From: Ventosimonas gracilis
Lineage (GTDB): Bacteria > Pseudomonadota > Gammaproteobacteria > Pseudomonadales > Pseudomonadaceae
Assembly (NCBI RefSeq): GCF_001580025.1
Contig: NZ_LSZO01000066.1
Span: 1 to 35,005, forward strand
Length of the DNA stretch: 35,005 bases
Reading direction: 5' to 3'
Shown here: piece by piece, positions 1 through 8,073 of the stretch
How the letters are laid out: each line of letters begins with the position of its first letter
How positions within the stretch are numbered: the first letter of the stretch is position 1
The notes under the pieces: model-generated
Told to the model about the DNA's origin: nothing
Seen by the model: the letters and a program-made list of their open reading frames with translations, nothing else
The model's database searches: none
Made by a program: the position numbers and the translations under genes

Positions 1-97
1 GCTCGTCGTTCATTTGCATGAGCAAATTTCTCTTCTCGCGCCTTGCTGCGCACAAAATCTGGCTCCGTCGCGGCCACGTTTGAAGCGGGAGCAGACC

Positions 98-406
98 CTA
101 ACCCCATCCAAAAAAGCGCAGCAGCGCCGCCGTTCCCGCGCCCAGGATAACAACCAGTAAAAAAGATGCTCGCAAGCATAACGCGACCATGGCGACGGCG
201 AGGCTGCCCAGGCGTGCGTCAAACGTCATGGCTGAACCTAAGGTATTAAGCGTCACCAGTGAAGCCAGCAGCCCGATGGTCATGGCGCTGGCGATACGCT
301 GCATACGCGCGCCTTTAAGCCATCTTGCGGGCAGCAGATAGCCGCTTAGTTTGGTCGCAAACGCGAGTAAACAGGCCAGCAGCAGCCAATCCCAAGTCAC
401 CGTCAT
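98..406 (-). CDS. azlD: AzlD family branched-chain amino acid transport protein
   Basis: Small (102 aa), very hydrophobic protein with about four membrane segments and little else. This is the size and layout of AzlD, the small partner of the AzlC/YgaZ permease; known AzlCD or YgaZH pairs export branched-chain amino acids such as valine across the inner membrane. Its start overlaps the end of azlC by 4 bp (403-406), so the two are almost certainly translated together, which supports the pairing more than the sequence alone does. The stop is TAG at 98-100. Substrate specificity cannot be read from the sequence. Confidence 0.85.
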   Translation of the reverse strand: MTVTWDWLLLACLLAFATKLSGYLLPARWLKGARMQRIASAMTIGLLASLVTLNTLGSAMTFDARLGSLAVAMVALCLRASFLLVVILGAGTAALLRFFGWG

Positions 407-1083
407 GCGCGATCTTTACGCAGATAAGGCAGGCAAAACGACCACAGCGCGGCGACCAGTGCGGCAATCAGTATTGGTACACCCGCAGGTAGCCAAGGCA
501 AGCACAAAGTGGTCGCAAGCGCGCAGCAAACAGCAAGCGAGGCGCTCTCCAAGTCACGTAGGCGCGGCCAGAGCAATGCCAGGAAGGCCGCTACCGCAGC
601 ACCGTCCAAGCCAAATTGACGCGGGTCGCCCAGCGCATCGCCAAGCAGTGCACCGAGCAGGGTAAACAGATTCCACAGCACAAATACGCCTATTCCGGCG
701 ACCCAAAAGCCGCGCCGTTGTTCGTCTTTATCCTGCTGAGAAACGGCGGTTGCGGTGGATTCATCGATGGTAAGCTGCGCTGCCAGAAGGCGCTTAATGC
801 CACTTGGGCGCAGCAGGCGGTTAACCTGCATCGCATAAAGTGCGTTGCGGATGCCAAGCAGGCTGGCCGCCCCCAGTGCCGCCGCACCGCTGCCACCACC
901 AGCGATCACCGCAGCAAAAGCAAATTGCGAACCGCCGGTAAACATTAAAAGTGACAGCGCCACTGTCTGCCAGACACTCAGCCCGGCGGCAACCGACAAT
1001 GCGCCAAAGGAAATACCGTACAAACCGGTTGCCAGCGAAATGGAAAGGCCAATGCGGGTAGCGGGGGTTAGCGAGGGCAGCAT
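403..1083 (-). CDS. azlC: AzlC family permease, branched-chain amino acid exporter large subunit
   Basis: 226 aa integral membrane protein. The N-terminal part carries the AzlC/YgaZ pattern: a Gly-rich first helix containing GISFGALSVAAGLS, then the FTGGSQFAF stretch, then about four more hydrophobic segments. Family members work with AzlD as an inner-membrane exporter of branched-chain amino acids. It is the first gene of a two-gene unit with azlD and is divergent from the carbon-nitrogen hydrolase gene, sharing the 106 bp between them. No convincing Shine-Dalgarno sequence precedes the ATG at 1083; I kept this start because it leaves the conserved first helix complete. An LrgA or LIV-I type role is not supported. 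Confidence 0.88.
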   Translation of the reverse strand: MLPSLTPATRIGLSISLATGLYGISFGALSVAAGLSVWQTVALSLLMFTGGSQFAFAAVIAGGGSGAAALGAASLLGIRNALYAMQVNRLLRPSGIKRLLAAQLTIDESTATAVSQQDKDEQRRGFWVAGIGVFVLWNLFTLLGALLGDALGDPRQFGLDGAAVAAFLALLWPRLRDLESASLAVCCALATTLCLPWLPAGVPILIAALVAALWSFCLPYLRKDRA

Positions 1084-1130
1084 GGGCGGGCATTCTAGCG
1101 AGTTAATAGCTTCTCAGCAGAGCGTTTGGG

Positions 1131-1160
1131 TTATTCAGCGGCGCAGGCTTAGGCTACACT
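1131..1160 (+). promoter_or_regulatory. possible sigma-70 promoter for the carbon-nitrogen hydrolase / tldD genes
   Basis: TTATTC at 1131-1136 and TACACT at 1155-1160 are separated by 18 bp. The -10 matches four of six consensus bases and the -35 three. It lies about 30 bp before the ATG at 1190, in the only gap in front of this gene set. Weak, positional evidence only. Confidence 0.3.
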
Positions 1161-1165
1161 CGCGG

Positions 1166-1183
1166 CTTTCCTTTGAAGGAAAG
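1166..1183 (+). promoter_or_regulatory. hairpin overlapping the ribosome binding site of the carbon-nitrogen hydrolase gene
   Basis: CTTTCCTT (1166-1173) and AAGGAAAG (1176-1183) are perfect reverse complements separated by two bases. The right arm contains the Shine-Dalgarno AAGGA (1176-1180), about nine bases before the ATG at 1190. If the inner pairs open, a six-pair stem with a six-base loop still hides most of the site. The structure could damp translation initiation. Confidence 0.45.
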
Positions 1184-1189
1184 TCCCTT

Positions 1190-2032
1190 ATGTCTCTTGC
1201 CGTGATTCAGATGGCAAGCGGGGCGGATGTGAACGCTAATCTCGCCGCTGCCCGCCACTTGTTGGAGCAGGCTGCCGAACAGGGCGCGAGGTTTGCGCTG
1301 CTGCCGGAAAACTTTGCCGCTATGGGTAGGCGCGATATGGCCGCGCTCGCCCGCACCGAGGCGGCTGGCAGCGGGCCGATTTTGCCTTGGCTTAAACAGA
1401 CTTGCCGAGACCTTCGGCTCTGGCTGGTCGCCGGTAGCATCCCATTGCCGCCGGATGATTGCCCGGATGCTAAACCGCGCGCCTGTTCGCTGTTGTTCAA
1501 CGATCAAGGCGAGCGCGTGGCGCGCTATGACAAGCTGCATCTGTTTGATGTCGATGTGCCAAACGATGGCGTGCGTTACCGCGAGTCGGACGATTATGCC
1601 TTTGGCAATCAGCTCACGCTGGCCGATACGCCCTTTGGCCGCGTTGGGCTGTCCATCTGTTATGACCTTCGCTTTCCCGAACTCTTTACTGCATTAAGGG
1701 CAAATGGTGCCGATATTATCTGCGTGCCCGCTGCTTTTACCGCTGTGACCGGCACCGCGCATTGGAGCATTCTGCTGCGTGCGCGGGCGATTGAAACCCA
1801 GTGCTACCTGCTCGGAGCCGGACAAGGCGGCAACCACCCAGGCCATCGGCAGACCCACGGCCATTCGATGATTATTGACCCCTGGGGCTGCGTGCTGGGC
1901 GAACGCGCCGCGGGCTGCGGGATTATCCTCGCCCGCCGTGATGCCGCCGCACAGCAAGCCATCCGCCAGCGTATGCCGCTTGATCAGCAGCGGCGTTTCC
2001 CCATTCCCGTATTAGAGAGCACTGATGCCTGA
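1190..2032 (+). CDS. carbon-nitrogen (nitrilase superfamily) hydrolase, Nit1/omega-amidase-like
   Basis: 280 aa, the full length of a single-domain nitrilase-superfamily enzyme. The Glu-Lys-Cys triad is visible: E40 in LLPENF, K115 in [10 protein letters not shown] and C158 in [10 protein letters not shown]. The YDKLHLFDV and CYDLRFPEL motifs match the Nit1 / YbeM branch, whose members are amidases; some bacterial and eukaryotic Nit1 proteins remove deaminated glutathione, but the substrate here is an inference. The ATG at 1190 is preferred over upstream in-frame starts because it has a Shine-Dalgarno AAGGA and begins exactly where homology to the family begins. Its end overlaps the tldD start by 8 bp, as in the hydrolase-tldD arrangement seen in pseudomonads. 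Confidence 0.9.
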   Translation: MSLAVIQMASGADVNANLAAARHLLEQAAEQGARFALLPENFAAMGRRDMAALARTEAAGSGPILPWLKQTCRDLRLWLVAGSIPLPPDDCPDAKPRACSLLFNDQGERVARYDKLHLFDVDVPNDGVRYRESDDYAFGNQLTLADTPFGRVGLSICYDLRFPELFTALRANGADIICVPAAFTAVTGTAHWSILLRARAIETQCYLLGAGQGGNHPGHRQTHGHSMIIDPWGCVLGERAAGCGIILARRDAAAQQAIRQRMPLDQQRRFPIPVLESTDA

Positions 2033-3467
2033 ACTGTTATCCACCGTTAGCCAGCAACTGCTTATCCCCGCCGAACTGTCTTTAGACCACTTGCCTGCCC
2101 TTTTGGGCGAACTGTGCGGCGCGGGGATTGACGCGGCCGATTTGTATTTTCAGCAGCAAATCAGCGAGAGCTGGACGCTGGAAGACTCCATCGTCAAACA
2201 GGGCAGCTTCCAGCTTGACCAGGGCGTCGGCGCACGGGCGCAGAGCGGTGAGAAAACCGGCTTTGCTTACAGCAACAGTTTTTCACCGGCGGCGCTTAGC
2301 GGCGCAGCCAAAGCCGCCCGTTCCATCGTGCGTAGCGGCAGTCATGTGCAGGTGCAGGTGGCGGTGCCTGCGAACGCACCGGCTTTGTACAGCGCGGCCA
2401 ATCCTTTGCAGGTATTGGCGCGTGAAGAAAAAGTCGCGCTGCTTAAACGCATTGATGCACAGGTGCGCACGCTGGACAGCCGTATCCGCGAGGTTTCCAT
2501 CAGCTTGGGCGGCAGTTTCGAGCAGATTTTAATCGCCACCAGTGACGGCACGCTGGCCGCCGACATCCGCCCGCTGGTGCGCCTTAATGTCAGCGTGATC
2601 GTGGAACAAAACGGTCGCCGCGAACGCGGCAGCTACGGCGGCGGCGGGCGTTGCGATTATGCGTTCTTCCTTGAGCAAGACCGCGCCATGCATTATGCCC
2701 GTGAAGCGCTGCGCCAAGCCTTGGTCAATCTTGAGGCAAGACCGGCACCCGCCGGTACGCTGCCGGTGGTGCTGGGGCCTGGCTGGTCTGGCGTATTGCT
2801 GCATGAGGCGGTCGGCCACGGGCTGGAAGGGGACTTTAACCGCAAGGGCAGCTCCGCCTACAGCGGGCGGGTTGGCGAGCAAGTCGCCTCCAAACTCTGC
2901 ACTATCGTCGATGACGGCACTTTAATGGGACGGCGCGGTTCGCTGTCCATTGACGACGAAGGCACGCCCAGCCAATGCACGGTATTAATTGAAAACGGTG
3001 TACTCAAAGGCTATATGCAGGACAAACTTAACGCTCGCCTGATGGGCACGACGAGCACCGGCAATGGCAGGCGCGAATCTTACGCTCATCTGCCGCTGCC
3101 ACGGATGACCAACACCTATATGCGAGCCGGCGAGTCAGACCCTGAGGAAATCATCCGCTCGGTCAAAAAAGGCATTTACTGCGCGAGTTTGGGCGGCGGG
3201 CAGGTGGACATCACCAGCGGCAAATTCGTCTTTGAAACCAGCGAGGCTTACTGGATTGAAAACGGCCAAATCAGCCATCCGGTTAAAGGTGCCACTTTAA
3301 TTGGCAACGGCCCGCAAACCATGCAGCAGGTCTCGATGGTCGGCCATGATTGGGCGCTCGATAGCGGCATTGGCACTTGCGGCAAAGACGGCCAGTCGGT
3401 GCCGGTCGGGGTCGGTCAGCCCACGCTAAAAATCGATGCCATTACCGTGGGCGGAACCGGAGAATAG
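2025..3467 (+). CDS. tldD: metalloprotease TldD subunit
   Basis: 480 aa, matching E. coli TldD in length and closely in sequence throughout. The HExxxH zinc site is present as HEAVGH (H260, E261, H264), followed by GLEGDFNR, and the conserved C-terminal half ([26 protein letters not shown]) is intact. TldD pairs with PmbA/TldE as a cytoplasmic zinc protease; in E. coli the pair processes microcin B17 and degrades CcdA antitoxin. The gene overlaps the preceding hydrolase by 8 bp and is followed after 2 bp by pmbA, so subunit expression is tightly coupled. In many relatives a yjgA gene lies near pmbA; none is present here. Confidence 0.97.
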   Translation: MPELLSTVSQQLLIPAELSLDHLPALLGELCGAGIDAADLYFQQQISESWTLEDSIVKQGSFQLDQGVGARAQSGEKTGFAYSNSFSPAALSGAAKAARSIVRSGSHVQVQVAVPANAPALYSAANPLQVLAREEKVALLKRIDAQVRTLDSRIREVSISLGGSFEQILIATSDGTLAADIRPLVRLNVSVIVEQNGRRERGSYGGGGRCDYAFFLEQDRAMHYAREALRQALVNLEARPAPAGTLPVVLGPGWSGVLLHEAVGHGLEGDFNRKGSSAYSGRVGEQVASKLCTIVDDGTLMGRRGSLSIDDEGTPSQCTVLIENGVLKGYMQDKLNARLMGTTSTGNGRRESYAHLPLPRMTNTYMRAGESDPEEIIRSVKKGIYCASLGGGQVDITSGKFVFETSEAYWIENGQISHPVKGATLIGNGPQTMQQVSMVGHDWALDSGIGTCGKDGQSVPVGVGQPTLKIDAITVGGTGE

Positions 3468-3469
3468 CC

Positions 3470-4813
3470 ATGAGCCAAACACAAATCCGCCCACAAGACT
3501 TGCCGCAGCTTGAGGCGCAAGTTAATGAAATTATTGAAGAAGCCAAGCGTCAAGGGGCAAGTGCCTGCGAAGTGTCGACAGGTTTAAGCGAAGGGCTCTC
3601 GGTTAGTGTGCGTGAAGGCGAGGTGGAAACGGTCGAGTTTAACCGTGACCAAGGTTTTTCCATCACACTGTACGTGGGGCAGCAAAAAGGTTCCGCCAGC
3701 ACCTCGCAGGCAGGCACGGGAGCCGTGCGCGAAACGGTCGCCGCCGCACTCGCCATTGCTCGCCATACCTCAGCGGACGACTGCGCGGGTCTTGCCGAAG
3801 CAAACCTCATGGCAACAACGCTGCCCGACCTTGACCTTTGGCACCCGTGGGAGATCACCGCAGAGCAAGCGATTGACCGCGCGCTGGCCGCAGAAGCGGC
3901 CGCCTTTGCCGCCGACCAACGCATCAGCAAGGGTGACGGCAGCTCGGTGGATAGCTGGCGCGGGCTGCACGTCTACGGCAACAGTCACGGTTTTATCGGT
4001 GGTTTTGCCGGAACGCGGCACAGCGCAAGCTGCGTCATGATTGCCGGAACAGGCGAGCAGATGCAGCGCGATTACTGGTACGACAGCAGCCGCATCGCCG
4101 CAGCGCTGCAATCGGCCAGCAGCATCGGCCAGCAAGCGGCCCTGCGCGCCGCCAGACGTCTGGGCGCACGGCGAGTACCCACGGCGAACGTGCCGGTATT
4201 ATTTGCCGCCGAACTGGCAGGCTCGTTGTTTCGCCATTTCACTGCCGCGATTTCCGGCGGCAATTTGTATCGGCACAGCTCTTTTTTAGAAGGTGCGCTG
4301 GGGCAAAAACTATTCCCCGAATGGCTCGCCATCGATGAGCGCCCGCATATCCCGGGGGCCTTGGGCAGCGCCGCTTTCGATAACGATGGCCTTGCCACCT
4401 TTGACAAAGCGCTGGTTAAAGACGGCGTGCTGCAAAGCTATCTGCTGGGCACCTATTCCGGGCGCAAGCTGAACATGCCCAGCACCGCCAATGCGGGTGG
4501 CGTACACAACCTGTTTGTCAGCCACGGGCAGGACGACCAAGCGGCACTGATAAAACGCATGCGACGCGGCCTGTTAGTGACAGAACTGATGGGCGGCGGT
4601 GTTAATCTGGTCACCGGCGACTATTCGCGCGGTGCGGCGGGTTTTTGGGTGGAAAACGGCGAAATTCAGTTTCCCGTCGAAGAAGTAACCATCGCCGCCC
4701 ATCTAAAAGACATCTTCGGCAATATTGTAGCGATTGGCAGTGATGTAGAAAAACGCGGCACGACTTTCAGCGGTAGCGTGCTAATTGAGCAAATGACCGT
4801 TGCAGGGAGTTAA
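3470..4813 (+). CDS. pmbA: metalloprotease PmbA (TldE) subunit
   Basis: 447 aa homologue of TldE/PmbA, the non-catalytic partner of TldD; it lacks an HExxxH motif, as expected. Recognisable stretches include SVREGEVETVEFNRDQGF near the N-terminus and the C-terminal [20 protein letters not shown]. The ATG at 3470 has a GGAGA ribosome site eight bases upstream and starts 2 bp after the tldD stop. A longer in-frame reading from 3377 would overlap tldD heavily and is unlikely. The last 290 bp are present a second time directly downstream as a decayed copy (4836-5115), so the gene was recently involved in a tandem duplication, but this full-length copy looks intact. Confidence 0.96.
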   Translation: MSQTQIRPQDLPQLEAQVNEIIEEAKRQGASACEVSTGLSEGLSVSVREGEVETVEFNRDQGFSITLYVGQQKGSASTSQAGTGAVRETVAAALAIARHTSADDCAGLAEANLMATTLPDLDLWHPWEITAEQAIDRALAAEAAAFAADQRISKGDGSSVDSWRGLHVYGNSHGFIGGFAGTRHSASCVMIAGTGEQMQRDYWYDSSRIAAALQSASSIGQQAALRAARRLGARRVPTANVPVLFAAELAGSLFRHFTAAISGGNLYRHSSFLEGALGQKLFPEWLAIDERPHIPGALGSAAFDNDGLATFDKALVKDGVLQSYLLGTYSGRKLNMPSTANAGGVHNLFVSHGQDDQAALIKRMRRGLLVTELMGGGVNLVTGDYSRGAAGFWVENGEIQFPVEEVTIAAHLKDIFGNIVAIGSDVEKRGTTFSGSVLIEQMTVAGS

Positions 4814-4824
4814 GCCTTTATGGT
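4522..4824 (+). repeat. upstream copy of a partial tandem duplication (3' end of pmbA)
   Basis: This stretch, from the CCACGGGCA at 4522 to just past the pmbA stop codon, is repeated at 4836-5124. By hand alignment I count about 16 substitutions and one 12-bp deletion over roughly 290 bp. The copied unit also includes the short spacer with the start region of the next gene (GGGAGTTAAGCCTTTATG here, GGGAGCTAAACCCTTATG downstream). Confidence 0.9.
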
Positions 4825-4835
4825 GCCGCACACGA

Positions 4836-5115
4836 CCACGGGCAAGACGACCAAACGGCACTGATAAAACGCATGCGGCGCGGTCTGTTAGTGACAGAAC
4901 TGATGGGCGCCGGCGCTTAACCCGTGACTATTTGCGCGGCGGGTTTTTGGGTGGAAAACGGCGAAATTCAGTTTTCCGTCGAAGAAGTAACCATCGCCGC
5001 CCATCTAAAAGACATCTTCGCCAATATTGTGGTGATTGGCAGTGATGTAGAAAAACGTGGCACGACTTTCAGCGGTAGCGTGCTAATTGAGGAAATGACC
5101 GTTGCAGGGAGCTAA
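4836..5115 (+). pseudogene. decayed duplicate of the pmbA C-terminus
   Basis: Translation in the pmbA frame gives the last ~95 residues of PmbA again, but with an in-frame TAA (4918-4920) where PmbA has the VNLVTGDYSRG segment, which has lost 12 bp net. After the stop the frame continues as [20 protein letters not shown] and ends at a stop equivalent to that of pmbA. A GTG at 4924 could in principle start a 63-residue peptide, but nothing suggests that it is used. The remnant separates pmbA from the alpha/beta hydrolase and fills what would otherwise be a 308-bp gap between the two. Confidence 0.9.
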
Positions 5116-5121
5116 ACCCTT

Positions 5122-6072
5122 ATGAATGTTACTGGTGAATTTATCGCCCAAGACCCTGGACAACCCTTGTTGCGTGGCTTTTTACGCGCGAACCTGAGGT
5201 TGTTTTTCCGCGGACTGATACAGCCGCCTACCCCGATTGCCGTACAACGCGGCATCTTGGAGTTACTCTGCGCCTCCTGCCGCCCCTTTGCGCGGCGTGT
5301 GCGACGCCGTGAAGCAACGCTCGGCGGGATACGTTGCGAATGGCACAATCCCGAGGGTGCGATTGGAGGCAGTCTCTTGCTCTACCTGCACGGCGGTGGT
5401 TTTCTACTGGGCTCGCCACGCTCGCACCGCCCTCTGTGCGGCGCACTGGCAGAGCGAGTCAAGCTGCCCATTTGTGTGCCTCACTACCGCCGATCGCCAG
5501 AAAACCGTCTGCCTGCCGCAGTAGACGATGTTTTGGCGGTCTGCCGCGCCTTGCACGAGCGTTACCCCTACACGCGGATTTTTATCGGCGGCGATTCGGC
5601 AGGCGGGCATTTAGCCCTGTGCGCCACTTTGGCCTTGGCGAAAAACAACGAGCCACTGCCCGCCGCGCTGATTTGCCTCTCCCCACTGGTTGACCCGCGC
5701 TGCGACCAAATGCACCAACCGCCAGCAGGCGACCCCATGCTGAATCCGCGCTGGCTTAAACAGGTGCAATCGCTGTCCAGTCCAACGCCCGGCGAGCTAA
5801 CGGAAGAAGTCATCCTGCAAAGTGGCCTGTCTCCGCTGGATATGGATTTATCCGTGCTACCGCCGCTCTTACTGCAAACCGGTGAAGACGAACTGCTGCG
5901 CAACGACAGCCTGCGTCTGGCCGAACAGGCACAAAAAGCCGGAGTGCAAGTACAGCTGGAACGCTACCCGAAACTCTGGCACGTCTTTCACTTCCACACT
6001 GGCCTGCTCAAACAGTCGGACTTTGCCATTGGGCGGATTGTGGATTTTCTAAAGCAGCAGGCAATGCATTAA
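5122..6072 (+). CDS. alpha/beta hydrolase, hormone-sensitive-lipase (HSL) family esterase
   Basis: 316 aa. The HSL-family oxyanion motif HGGG lies at residues 90-93 (YLHGGGFLLGS) and the nucleophile elbow GGDSAGG puts the catalytic serine at S159. D256 in QTGEDELL and H287 in LWHVFHFH are the expected remaining triad members, so the enzyme looks complete. Relatives hydrolyse short-chain acyl esters in the cytoplasm; the natural substrate is unknown. The start at 5122 lies 6 bp after the decayed pmbA copy, and its upstream region is itself part of the duplicated segment. It was probably co-transcribed with pmbA before the duplication and may still be. Confidence 0.9.
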   Translation: MNVTGEFIAQDPGQPLLRGFLRANLRLFFRGLIQPPTPIAVQRGILELLCASCRPFARRVRRREATLGGIRCEWHNPEGAIGGSLLLYLHGGGFLLGSPRSHRPLCGALAERVKLPICVPHYRRSPENRLPAAVDDVLAVCRALHERYPYTRIFIGGDSAGGHLALCATLALAKNNEPLPAALICLSPLVDPRCDQMHQPPAGDPMLNPRWLKQVQSLSSPTPGELTEEVILQSGLSPLDMDLSVLPPLLLQTGEDELLRNDSLRLAEQAQKAGVQVQLERYPKLWHVFHFHTGLLKQSDFAIGRIVDFLKQQAMH

Positions 6073-6076
6073 AACG

Positions 6077-6116
6077 CTCCCTCCCGCTTGCGGGAGAGGG
6101 GTTGGGGAGAGGGGCG
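6077..6116 (+). repeat. GGGAG-type palindromic repeat after the hydrolase gene
   Basis: CTCCCGC at 6081-6087 pairs with GCGGGAG at 6090-6096, and the GAGGGGTTGGGGAGAGGGG stretch follows. The same core recurs at 7306-7372, with looser versions elsewhere in the window, always between genes. It may act as a transcription stop or RNA stabiliser, as REP-type elements do; no T-tract follows. Confidence 0.6.
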
Positions 6117-6121
6117 CAAAC

Positions 6122-6145
6122 GTGGTATTTCCATTTAATACCCAC
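6122..6145. repeat. inverted repeat in the asd leader
   Basis: GTGGTATT (6122-6129) is the reverse complement of AATACCCAC (6137-6145) apart from one extra C, with seven bases between. It lies 48 bp before the asd start and could be an operator or a hairpin in the 5' leader. No T-tract follows, so it is not an intrinsic terminator. It is too short for a lysine riboswitch. Confidence 0.35.
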
Positions 6146-6192
6146 ATTCGCTACCCTTGACGATTGTTTAACCGGCAGCAAAGGTAACGGCA

Positions 6193-7305
6193 ATGAAATC
6201 AGCAGGCTTGGTCGGCTGGCGCGGGATGGTAGGTTCAGTGCTGTTGCAGCGCATGCAGCAAGAGAAGGATTTTGCGCAGTTTGAACCGGTATTTTTTAGC
6301 ACCTCCAATGTCGGCGGCGCCTCACCCGCCATTGGGCAGGACTGCCCGCCATTGCAAGATGCTTACAATGTGCAGGCTCTTAAGCGCCTTGATGTGATTA
6401 TCAGTTGCCAGGGCGGTGATTACAGCAAAGCGGTTTTCCCCAAGTTACGCGCCGAAGGTTGGCAAGGCTACTGGATTGATGCGGCCTCAGCGCTGCGGCA
6501 AAACCAAGATGCCGTGCTGCTGCTCGACCCGCTTAACCGCAAGCAGATTGACCAGGCGCTGGCCTCCGGGGTGAAAAACTACATCGGCAGCAATTGCACC
6601 GTCAGCCTGATGCTGATGGCGCTTGGCGGGTTGTTTGCGGCGGACTTGGTCGAGTGGATGAGTGCCATGACCTATCAGGCCGCCTCCGGCGCGGGCGCGC
6701 AGCATATGCGCGAGTTAATCCGCCAGATGGGCGCTATCCATCAAAGCGTGCAGGCCAGTTTGGATAATCCGGCAAGCAGTATTTTGGCGATTGAAAGTCA
6801 GATGACATCCGCCATGCGCGCCGTGGATTTCCCTTGCGAACAATTCGGCGCACCGCTGGCGGGTAGCTTGCTGCCCTGGATAGACAGCGAGCTGCCCGGC
6901 GGGCAAAGCCGCGAGGAATGGAAAGGCCAGTTTGAGACCAACAAACTGCTGGGACGTTCGGACAATCCTGTGCCGATTGACGGCATTTGCGTGCGCATCG
7001 GCGCGATGCGCTGCCATAGCCAAGCATTGACCTTGAAGTTAAAGCAGGATGTGCCGCTTGCTGATATTGAAGGGTTGATTGCCGCGCATAACCCTTGGGT
7101 TAAGCTGATTGCCAATCAGCGTGAAGCCAGCTTGCGCGAGCTAACCCCAAGTGCTGTTAGTGGCACTTTGAATGTGCCGGTCGGCAGGCTGCGCAAACTC
7201 AATATGGGAGCTAAGTACCTTTCGGCCTTTACCGTAGGCGACCAACTGCTCTGGGGCGCCGCCGAACCACTGCGGCGCATGCTGCGGATATTGCTGGAGC
7301 AATAA
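6193..7305 (+). CDS. asd: aspartate-semialdehyde dehydrogenase
   Basis: 370 aa, the length of the gamma-proteobacterial Asd. The N-terminal NADP-binding loop reads [11 protein letters not shown], the catalytic cysteine is C135 in GSNCTVSLM, and a conserved histidine follows in [13 protein letters not shown]. The enzyme reduces aspartyl phosphate to aspartate semialdehyde, the branch point for lysine, diaminopimelate, threonine and methionine. The ATG at 6193 has AAGG eight bases upstream. It is flanked by palindromic repeats on both sides and has no co-directional neighbour closer than 120 bp, so it is probably its own transcription unit. Confidence 0.97.
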   Translation: MKSAGLVGWRGMVGSVLLQRMQQEKDFAQFEPVFFSTSNVGGASPAIGQDCPPLQDAYNVQALKRLDVIISCQGGDYSKAVFPKLRAEGWQGYWIDAASALRQNQDAVLLLDPLNRKQIDQALASGVKNYIGSNCTVSLMLMALGGLFAADLVEWMSAMTYQAASGAGAQHMRELIRQMGAIHQSVQASLDNPASSILAIESQMTSAMRAVDFPCEQFGAPLAGSLLPWIDSELPGGQSREEWKGQFETNKLLGRSDNPVPIDGICVRIGAMRCHSQALTLKLKQDVPLADIEGLIAAHNPWVKLIANQREASLRELTPSAVSGTLNVPVGRLRKLNMGAKYLSAFTVGDQLLWGAAEPLRRMLRILLEQ

Positions 7306-7372
7306 CCCCCTCCCCTCTCCCATAAATGGGAGGGGGAAACACCGCTCCCGCTCGCCTGCGGGAGAGGGGGAG
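7306..7372. repeat. double GGGAG-type palindrome between convergent asd and BON lipoprotein genes
   Basis: Two hairpins lie back to back. CTCCCAT (7317-7323) pairs with ATGGGAG (7326-7332) and can extend through flanking C and G runs. CTCCCGC (7345-7351) pairs with GCGGGAG (7358-7364). They fill the whole space between the stop codons of two converging genes and probably act as a shared two-way terminator. Confidence 0.65.
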
Positions 7373-7373
7373 T

Positions 7374-7919
7374 TCAGTCCAGATACTGAAAAAGTTTGAC
7401 TATTTTCTGCACGCCCGCGGCGTTTTGGACGACGGCGAGGGCATCACTGGCCTGTTGGTGGGTGACGATGCCGAGCAGGAATACCACACCATTTTCCGTA
7501 ATCACTTTTATCTTGGTGCTGGCTACCCGGCTGTCGGCGAGCAGTTGCGCCTTGATATTGCTGGTCAGCAACGCATCGTTGCCGCGTACCAAGGACGTGG
7601 TGGGTGGCGCGACTTCCAGTTCGTTATGCAGTTTGCTGATACCCCGCACGCCGCGCGCCGCCCGTTCGGCCAGTGCTTTTAATTCCGCCCGCGGGGTCTG
7701 CCCCCCCAGCAGTACTACGCCGTTATAGCTGCTGACGACGATATGCGAAGTCGGGCCGGGCAGGTCAGGATGCGCCCGTTCTACCGCCTTGACGACCTCA
7801 GAAGCGATAAATTGGTCATCGATTTTGCTGCCCAAGCTGCGATTGCCGCAGGCGCTGACCAACAACAAAAAGGCCAGAACGGTGGCAATATCAAAGTAAC
7901 GCTTCATTACATGGCTCAT
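7374..7919 (-). CDS. BON-domain periplasmic lipoprotein (DolP/YraP-like)
   Basis: 181 aa from the ATG at 7919. The N-terminus is a lipoprotein signal with lipobox VSAC (Cys24). Two BON domains follow: one ends around IVVSSYNGVVLLGGQTPR and the other around IKVITENGVVFLLGIVT, both showing the core pattern of a strand, NGVV, then a glycine. This is the layout of DolP (YraP), an outer-membrane lipoprotein that supports envelope integrity. The start at 7919 has a GGAGGT about 12 bases upstream; an ATG at 7907 (MKRYFD) is the alternative. It lies downstream of the efflux operon on the same strand, but a terminator at 8040-8073 separates them. Confidence 0.85.
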   Translation of the reverse strand: MSHVMKRYFDIATVLAFLLLVSACGNRSLGSKIDDQFIASEVVKAVERAHPDLPGPTSHIVVSSYNGVVLLGGQTPRAELKALAERAARGVRGISKLHNELEVAPPTTSLVRGNDALLTSNIKAQLLADSRVASTKIKVITENGVVFLLGIVTHQQASDALAVVQNAAGVQKIVKLFQYLD

Positions 7920-8039
7920 AGTTAGCTGGTGACCTCCATTGAAGTGGATAGTGGATACGTCCGCCACAGTGTCTGCTTACGGCTAGCCTTTGACAAGCCA
8001 ACAGACGAACGGTTCGCTTATGTTTTGCCCTCTCCCACC

Positions 8040-8073
8040 AAAAAAAGCAGCGGTTCATCGGTTCACCGGCTGC
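8040..8073 (-). terminator. rho-independent terminator of the mdt efflux operon
   Basis: On the minus strand GCAGC-C-GGT pairs with ACC-GCTGC (one bulged C, ten-base loop) and seven Ts follow immediately (the A run at 8040-8046 on the plus strand). The stem overlaps the stop codon of the outer-membrane channel gene (8055-8057). Confidence 0.75.

Noticed and set aside
12-27. ATTTGC-n4-GCAAAT inverted repeat after azlD as a terminator
   Set aside because: Six pairs, AT-rich stem and no run of Ts in the azlD direction; too weak to list, and the flanking gene lies outside the window.
4924-5115. 63-residue GTG-start frame as a real small gene
   Set aside because: It is the tail of the decayed pmbA copy, has no ribosome site and encodes only the last part of a known domain.
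6073-6192. Lysine riboswitch upstream of asd
   Set aside because: Only 120 bp are available, much of it a dispersed palindrome, and none of the conserved riboswitch core can be found.
7991-7996. TTGTCA on the minus strand as a -35 for the BON lipoprotein gene
   Set aside because: No acceptable -10 hexamer lies 16-18 bp downstream.
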